Made by a program: the position numbers and the translations under genes | Shown here: positions 1 to 6,900 of the stretch, piece after piece | How the letters are laid out: every line of letters begins with the position of its first letter | How positions within the stretch are numbered: the stretch's first letter is position 1 | Notes under the pieces: model-generated | What the model was told of the DNA's origin: nothing | The model's input: the letters and a program-made list of their open reading frames with translations, nothing else | Database searches by the model: none | Source of the DNA: Methanobacteriota archaeon | Lineage (GTDB): Archaea > Thermoplasmatota > Thermoplasmata > Methanomassiliicoccales > UBA472 | DNA: 32,463 nt | Assembly: GCA_021372315.1 (NCBI GenBank) | Contig: JAJFUT010000017.1 | Span: 1 to 32,463 of the forward strand | Direction of reading: 5' to 3'

Positions 1-14
1 TTGAAAAATGATTT

Positions 15-41
15 GGGGCCGATCACGTGATGACCGGCCCC
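15..41 (-). terminator. Stem-loop terminator after the multicopper oxidase
   Basis: A 7-bp GC stem (GGGGCCG at 15-21 with CGGCCCC at 35-41) encloses the perfect palindrome ATCACGTGAT (22-31). Read on the minus strand, it lies 13 bases after the stop codon of the multicopper oxidase and is followed by a T-rich stretch (ATTTTTC, around 3-9). This looks like a hairpin plus T-tract terminator. That the inner palindrome could also bind a protein is only a possibility. Confidence 0.6.
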
Positions 42-54
42 TCTCTTGAAAGGT

Positions 55-3000
55 TTACCGATGCGGCACAATTGACAGAGTGTTCGACCAGACCGGTCCT
101 CCAGATCCGATCGCCGTCACGCGATAGTAGTACAGCACGCCTGGCGTGAAACCTCTGTCGGAATAGCTGAACACGTTAGGTCCGACAACGGTCTGCTGCA
201 GGTTCTGGTTGAACAGCGGCGAGGTCGATCTCTGTATCAGGAAGCCGGACTGGCTTCCGGACGGCATATATGTCCACTTGACGAGCACCGGAGCTCCTCT
301 GGCACCTGTTTGCGTGACAGAGACCAGTTTGATCACGCCCGCCGGAGGACCGACCACGTTGGACGGTCCTGAGCTGACGGTGACCGTGGGGAAGTTCTGG
401 ATCCCAGGATTGCCCGCGGCCGCTGCATAGTCCCATGTGTCACCCACCGTATTGATGGCATATACACGATACCAGTACGCTCCCGTCGGAGCTATCGTCG
501 TATCTTCGTAGGTAGTCACGTCCTTCCCTACCTCGAAGGAAACCACCCCCGTGAGGAAATTGGCGTCGGTCGCCCTCTGGATCAGGAAGCCCGACTCGCC
601 TAGGGAATTGTCGGCCCAGTTCAGCACCATCTTGCCCCCCTGCTTGACCGCAGTAAGGCCTGATGGATCCACCGGCGAGACCGCGACGGCCATCGTCCTC
701 ATCATGTCGTTCTCCTCGTGCGCGAGGATGTGGCAATGCCACACGTACTCCCACCCGAAGTTGATCACATGGTTTACGACGGTTATCGGCTCCGCGTTCA
801 CCGAGAACGCGTTGGTCTCGAGTATAGCGCCATCGGGGGATGTCGGATCGAGCAGGCGCTCGCTGTTAGGGATGTCCCACGGAACGTCAGGCACCACTGG
901 CCTCAAGGCGACTATCGTGTTCTGCAGCGGATTGACGCGCAGCGTCTCCTTCCAGCCGAGCTCATTGGCGTCCGGTTCTCGTATGTTGTTGTCCCATGCG
1001 ACCCTGTTGATCAGCTGGACCTCGAACATGTGCCAATGTACGGGGTGAGTATCGACCCCATTGTGCACGATGTTCCATATCTGAGTGCCATCGGACAAGG
1101 TTCCCAGCAACGTTCCCTGCATGTCCGATGCCATCACCTCTGTGGGAGGCGATGCGAACCCGTACAGGATAAGGGTCTGCGCCTGCGGCAGCGTGGTCTC
1201 GACCTGTATTCCGAAGTGGACGGCCATTCTGCCATATTCGTGGTCATAGGCCTCGCCCATCTCGTCCTGGATGGCCTTCATTTCGAACGGGATCGTGACC
1301 GGTGTCGTCGATCCGATCGGAGTGAAGGTCAGGCTCCTGCTGTAGATGTTCGCGAACTGGTTCGTCCAGGTAGCATTGTAGGCGGAGTTGTAGTAGGCCT
1401 GCGGAACGATGATGTCGTTCTGTGACTGCTTGAACACCCCATCCTGCGTGCCGGTCGTATTGAACGCCGCATTGAGCGCTGCGATGTCGAACGGAGCGGC
1501 AGCTGCGTTATTGCTGACGCGGATCTGCATCAGCGTCCTGGTGTTGGAACCATATCCGGGGATGGTCGTCTGAGAACCGCCCTCTTCTGTCATGTCAGGA
1601 TGACCTGTATAATAGTCCTGGCGCGGGTCTCCTGCCGGTGTCGGAGCCGGGCAGTCGTTGTACAATATCAGAGTCTGCCCCGCGTACTGGGAGAAGTCGA
1701 CGATGACATCGGCCCTCTCGGCACTTCCGAGCAGCAGCGTGTACTTGTTCAATATGCCCATGTCGAAGTTGCCCATGTTCATGTTCCAATCGACAGGCTG
1801 GTTAGGCAGCACCACCGGCGCTGGCAGGAAACCGGCCTCATTGCCGATCTGGATCATCTCTGGACCGACGGTCGCGGGGTCCGGGACCCCTCCCTCCCTT
1901 CCATCGATAGGCCATCCCTCTGGATGGCCAATGGTCGGAACGGCCGGGACCATCTTGACCTCGGTGTTCAACCTTCCATCGAAGGTCGTCACGGTCGGGT
2001 CCGCGACGTATAGCTGGAGGTTGAAGAACCTGTCGTCAGCGGCGTTCAAGATGCGGAACCTGTACGCCTGGGGGTCGACCTCAAGGTACGGATATGCCGC
2101 GCCGTTGATCACCGGCGTGTCCATGAAGGCCTCGCCCGGGGACGATGGATTGGGCGTTCCCGGAATGTACATCGGCTCCATCGGGTCGTTCGGGTTCAAT
2201 GGATCATAGTATGGGTTCAGCACTGGCCCGTATGTCGGGTCCTTTGGCGGCCAGAACCACGGCGAGTACATCCAGCGGCCGAACATGCTCTGACCGGATG
2301 GATCGGCTGGATTTGCCATGGTCATGTACACATGCGGATACCACAGATCGCCCGTACTGCCCCACATCGTCGAGTTCCAGGTCGGGTCCTGGAAGGCCAG
2401 CTGTGAGTCGAACATGCCCCACATGTTCTCGATGGGCGTGGTCATGTTTGGAACGAAGGTCTTGTCCTGGATGACCAGCGGTATTTCGGCGGACGGTATT
2501 ATGCCGTTCGAGATCAGTGCAAGCTCGACCGAGTCGCGAACGATATACCCGGCAGTCTCCCCAGCGTACACGTTCAATCTAGTGATCCCGTATGCGTGGT
2601 CGTGGTAGAACATGAGCCTTGCGCTCTGAGCGTTCGTATAGTAGAACGTCTGCGAGCCTGGCTCCTGTACTCCCATGTCAGGAACGTCATAGACGCTCAC
2701 ACCCTCAGGATAGACAGTGTTCTCATTTGCCGGAGTTATCCACTGGTGTGGCGTTCCATCGCTGATCCAGGGCGTCCTTCCACCGTGAAGGTGCAATGTA
2801 GCCCTGTTCTCGGTGTACTCCTCGTACATGATGGAGCCGTCAGGATTCAACATGGGCATTCCGTCTAGGCCCATCATAGGGATGTTGCCCATTCCGGCTC
2901 CCATTATCGTCTTGTCTACTGGCAGGAACAGCTTACCAGCTTCTCCCGTCGGGAGCAAGTTGATGAACTTTACCCTTACTGGGGTGTCTTCCATCGCGAC

Positions 3001-3573
3001 TATGAAAGGTCCCAGATAATGCGGGTTGTCATATGCGATGGCTTGAGATCCGTCGTACTTGAGGACCGGCGTTCCATTCAGATAGGTCAGCGGTATGTGC
3101 TTGCTCGTGGCAAAGTTCACTGTGGTCTCGAGCTGCACGTATCCCCTTAGCTTGGTAGCCGGAATATCCGGATGCATCTTTTCTCTGAACTCCACGAGCG
3201 CGATCTCGTAATAATCAGAGCCGGGATAGCTCTGTGTATCAGAAACAGCGATCGGGATATACTGTCCTAGGTCGTTCGCATTGGCCTCTCCAAAACCAGG
3301 CAATGAATCCATAAACTTCCTGATGCCTCCAGTAACGGAGGCGATGCTCCCATCCGGATTGTATGTCACGGAGGGCAGGTCGCTCGTGGCGTAGTTGGGA
3401 TAGGGGCCAAAATAGTGCGGAACAGCGAGCCCGCCCGGGCCCATCACATCCGACCCCATTGCTGCACTGGCTTTGGGCGGGGATAACGGCACGAATATCA
3501 CCGACAACATCATGACGATGATCAGCACGGCCACCCCCGTCTTTGTGATCTTCTTCCAATCTTCAGATTTCAT
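55..3573 (-). CDS. Large secreted multicopper oxidase with two C-terminal FN3 domains
   Basis: A 1,172-residue exported copper enzyme, much longer than the 450-650 residues of CotA/CueO-type laccases. A hydrophobic segment at residues 13-30 followed by Pro-Lys-Ala-Ser-Ala-Ala looks like a signal peptide with an AxA cleavage site. All four copper motifs are present: HLHGG (261-265), YHDH (323-326), HPVHWH (843-848) and HCHILAHEENDM (946-957), giving the type 1 ligands H843, C947, H952 and axial M957 plus the trinuclear-site histidines. Known multicopper oxidases couple one-electron oxidation of substrate to reduction of O2 to water. Residues 224-249 contain seven methionines. Two FN3-like domains follow, roughly 970-1060 and 1085-1170. 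No C-terminal anchor is seen, so the protein is probably released or non-covalently attached to the surface. It is divergent from the giant surface protein. The substrate (organic, Cu(I), Mn(II) or Fe(II)) cannot be told from sequence. Confidence 0.9.
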   Translation of the reverse strand: MKSEDWKKITKTGVAVLIIVMMLSVIFVPLSPPKASAAMGSDVMGPGGLAVPHYFGPYPNYATSDLPSVTYNPDGSIASVTGGIRKFMDSLPGFGEANANDLGQYIPIAVSDTQSYPGSDYYEIALVEFREKMHPDIPATKLRGYVQLETTVNFATSKHIPLTYLNGTPVLKYDGSQAIAYDNPHYLGPFIVAMEDTPVRVKFINLLPTGEAGKLFLPVDKTIMGAGMGNIPMMGLDGMPMLNPDGSIMYEEYTENRATLHLHGGRTPWISDGTPHQWITPANENTVYPEGVSVYDVPDMGVQEPGSQTFYYTNAQSARLMFYHDHAYGITRLNVYAGETAGYIVRDSVELALISNGIIPSAEIPLVIQDKTFVPNMTTPIENMWGMFDSQLAFQDPTWNSTMWGSTGDLWYPHVYMTMANPADPSGQSMFGRWMYSPWFWPPKDPTYGPVLNPYYDPLNPNDPMEPMYIPGTPNPSSPGEAFMDTPVINGAAYPYLEVDPQAYRFRILNAADDRFFNLQLYVADPTVTTFDGRLNTEVKMVPAVPTIGHPEGWPIDGREGGVPDPATVGPEMIQIGNEAGFLPAPVVLPNQPVDWNMNMGNFDMGILNKYTLLLGSAERADVIVDFSQYAGQTLILYNDCPAPTPAGDPRQDYYTGHPDMTEEGGSQTTIPGYGSNTRTLMQIRVSNNAAAAPFDIAALNAAFNTTGTQDGVFKQSQNDIIVPQAYYNSAYNATWTNQFANIYSRSLTFTPIGSTTPVTIPFEMKAIQDEMGEAYDHEYGRMAVHFGIQVETTLPQAQTLILYGFASPPTEVMASDMQGTLLGTLSDGTQIWNIVHNGVDTHPVHWHMFEVQLINRVAWDNNIREPDANELGWKETLRVNPLQNTIVALRPVVPDVPWDIPNSERLLDPTSPDGAILETNAFSVNAEPITVVNHVINFGWEYVWHCHILAHEENDMMRTMAVAVSPVDPSGLTAVKQGGKMVLNWADNSLGESGFLIQRATDANFLTGVVSFEVGKDVTTYEDTTIAPTGAYWYRVYAINTVGDTWDYAAAAGNPGIQNFPTVTVSSGPSNVVGPPAGVIKLVSVTQTGARGAPVLVKWTYMPSGSQSGFLIQRSTSPLFNQNLQQTVVGPNVFSYSDRGFTPGVLYYYRVTAIGSGGPVWSNTLSIVPHR

Positions 3574-3908
3574 AAGGACACCTTGAAGGGTAGGAAAATT
3601 TTGTGAGGAGGCGATACTTAATGATTGTGTAATTTCACATGAGAGCTTTAATTCGCGTGGAAAAATATATTATTCATTATTAAATATTGAAATGTCCAGA
3701 TGCAACAATTATTCAGATGATGTTCGATATTTGATTCGCTATATTCCATATTATATGAGTATCTTTTTTTAAATTCTCCGAAGCCCGTTAACAAGCGTAA
3801 CAAATCGAGGTTGAGGATTTTTTTGAAGTAGAAAGTATTATTAGCTATAGGCTCAAGAAAAGCCTGCAAGCCTATCGAACGAAATTGAAGGCTGTCGGTG
3901 GTGTCTTG
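3574..3908. promoter_or_regulatory. AT-rich divergent promoter region
   Basis: About 335 bases separate the divergent multicopper oxidase and surface-protein genes. The region is visibly richer in A+T than the neighbouring genes. TATA-like stretches occur on both sides: ATTAAGTAT read on the minus strand (about 3616-3624), and AT-rich boxes near 3755-3772 and 3836-3848 for the plus strand. AAGGTG lies just before the oxidase ATG on the minus strand, and GGTGGTG lies before the ATG at 3909. An open frame on the minus strand here is AT-rich and unlike the real genes. No operator could be assigned. Confidence 0.45.
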
Positions 3909-6900
3909 ATGAAGATCAGTAAAATGCTCGCCCTGTTCGTAGTTTTCACATTGTTATTTGCCAGCTTATCGATCATGATCCCTATGGGGTTGGCCTCGAG
4001 TGGCAGTTCGGAGAACAAATTACCGCTTGCAGCCTTGACCCCCCAGACCTCTTTCCGAATAAATTCCAATGCCGAATTCATTTCGAACGGGTTCACAGGA
4101 ACGGGAACGGCCATCGATCCATATATCCTGGATTCTAAAGAGATTGACGCTGCCGGTTCATTGAACGGAATATATATCGGCAACACGACCAGCTATTTCG
4201 TCATCAGCAACTCGAGCATCTTTGGGGCATCCTCGGCTCAGGCCCTTCCAGGGGCCATCCCGTACGGATTGGGTTCTGGTATCACCCTCTACAATGTCGT
4301 GAACGGTAAGATCGACAACTGTACGATCACCGCCAACACGCGCGGCATTTCCATCATAGCCTCTAGCAACAACATCGTGACCGGAAGCACGCTCTCTTCC
4401 AACACCGAAGAGGGCCTGTTCATCGAAGCGTTACCTTCGCCACCAAGCACCACTTCGACCGATAACATGGTCGACAACAATACCATCTCCAGCAACAACG
4501 TTCAGGTCTATGTCGGTGCGGGTTGCGACAGGAACATTTTCAGGTCCAACCTTCTGACCTTGGGAGGAGAAGGATTCCAAGTACAGGGAACGACGGGCAC
4601 TGAGATCTCGGATAACTCGGTCAACAACATGACCGGCGCGGGAGGCGCGATCTATCTAGGCACCGATGGTCTAGCGTCGATCAATTTCCTGATCCTGAAC
4701 AACACTATCGCCGATTCCACCATCGGCATCGCAGTGATCGGCTCGGCCGGACAGAATTCGAACGGCCGCATCGAGAACAACACGATCTGGATCATCACAC
4801 AGGATGGCATCGGATTGACCAACGTCCAGAACAGCAGGGTCGCAGGGAACAGCATAGACAGCACTGTCCGGGACGGAATCTATCTGGAGGCGAGCAATGG
4901 GAACACCATCGAGAACAACACCGAGTTCTCAGCGACCGGAAATGGGATGTACCTATTCAACTCCGATAGCAATCTCATTCACCACAATCATTTCATGATA
5001 AACGGCAACGTCGGTATCGGGCTTGATTCATCAACGCTCAACCAGGTCCACGACAACCATCTGCTTTACAACACCTTCGAGGGGGTCGTATCGCTGTTCG
5101 GAAGCAGCTCAAACAGGATCTATCAGAACTATTTCCTCGATAACAATGGTGCGACCGCTGTCTACTCATCTGCGAACGTCCAGGCCTATTCGGATGGTTC
5201 GAACCTCTGGACGGACCCAACGGGCAGCTTTGGGAACGTATGGTCGGATTGGATAGCACCAGATGTGGCCTATGACGGAATCGTCGACAGTGCTTACGTG
5301 ATACAGAACGTTCCGCAGAGCGATGCCAAGCCGTTGTCAGGCCCTGTTGGACCGCCGCAGTATCTGACCTTGACGACCGGATGGCTCTATGTCGAATTGA
5401 CATGGAGCGCCCCGAACTATACCTTGTTCGGCCCGGTGAACAACTACATCATCTATAGGTCGGATGACCCGGCGACCCCGATCGGGTTCGTCGACGGCAA
5501 CACGCTGAGCTATGTCGATGCAACGGTCGTCGCGAACACCCAGTACACATACTGGGTGACGGCCGTCAATACCTATCTCGGGCAGCCTTCAGGCAGCAAG
5601 ACGATCACCACGCCGGCGTCCAACACCTTCGCCGTGAGCATCACAGGTCCGGCGGACGGCTCAATATCTGTTTCGAGCTCGGTGACGATCACCTGGGCGA
5701 TGACGACGGGCGCGGCCACGTCCTTCGACACCAACATAGATAACCTCGGCTGGACCGATGCGGGATTGGCGTTGTCTCAGACCGTGAGCGGTCTGGCGGA
5801 CGGCACGCATGCGTTCCAGGTCCGCGCCAACGGCGCAGGACCGGTCCAGGCCATAGCCCAAGTGTCGTTCGTCGTCGATACGACAGGGCCGGTAGTGACG
5901 ATCAGCAGCCCGGTGAACAACACGATGTTCAACACGAACTCGGTGATGGTCTCCTGGGTCGTAAATGACGCTGGCAGCGGTGCTGACTCCTTTGAGTACC
6001 AGATAGATGGAGGGGCATTCTCGTCCCCTGTGGCCGGAAGTTTCGGCTCGCATCTGTTCACTGGTCTGACCAATGGATGGCACATCGTCGGCGTACGTGC
6101 TACCGACCTTGCCGGGTGGCTCGGTCCGGTGACGAACGTCTACTTCCTCGTCGACACGGTCGGCCCAACTGTCACGATCTCTACCCCGGTCGATAATGTC
6201 TTCATTGGAATGAACACGGCCCTGATCGGCTGGAATGGCACGGACGGTACTGGCTCGGGGGTCTCATATTATGAGGTTAGGGTCGACGCAGGGACCTGGA
6301 CCAACGTTGGGACGGCCATGACATACACGACGGCCGTGCTGACGGAGGCTCCGCACACTGCGTCCGTCCGCGGATACGACGCCTTGGGCAATCTCGGAGT
6401 TGCCGCGATCGTGCACTTCACGATCGATCTGAGCAACCCGACCGCGTCTTTCGTGGCCCCGATGCCGACATTGATAAACACGACGTCGACGACCGTGAAC
6501 TGGACGGGCTCCGACGGATTGGGTTCTGGCATAGACCACTATGAACTGCAGCTCGATGCCGGTCCGTGGACGAACGAAGGTCTGACGACGTCCAGGCTGT
6601 TGACGGGACTCGCCGACGGGGCTCACGTACTGTTGCTGAGGGCCGTCGATGGACTTGGCCATGTGAGCACGGCTGCATCATACTCCTTCACCGTTGATGC
6701 GACTAGCCCGGTAGTAACGATAACCGCTCCGGTGAGCGTCTACATCAATACGATCTCGGTGCAGGTCGCATGGACCGGAACTGATGGTGCTGGTTCAGGC
6801 ATCACAGGTTATGAGGTCAGGGTCGATGGAGGCGCATGGACGCCTGTCGCTCTGAACCTTCAGACGACAGTTGGGCCTCTGTCCGTAGGACCCCATATCA

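Noticed and set aside
3648-3869. A 73-codon open frame on the minus strand in the AT-rich divergent spacer
   Set aside because: Its codons are AT-rich, unlike every real gene here, and the spacer must hold two promoters. No domain or start signal supports it.
3909-5300. NosD resemblance as a sign of a nitrous oxide reductase locus
   Set aside because: Only the generic right-handed beta-helix is shared. There is no nosZ, nosF, nosY or nosL-like gene in the window.
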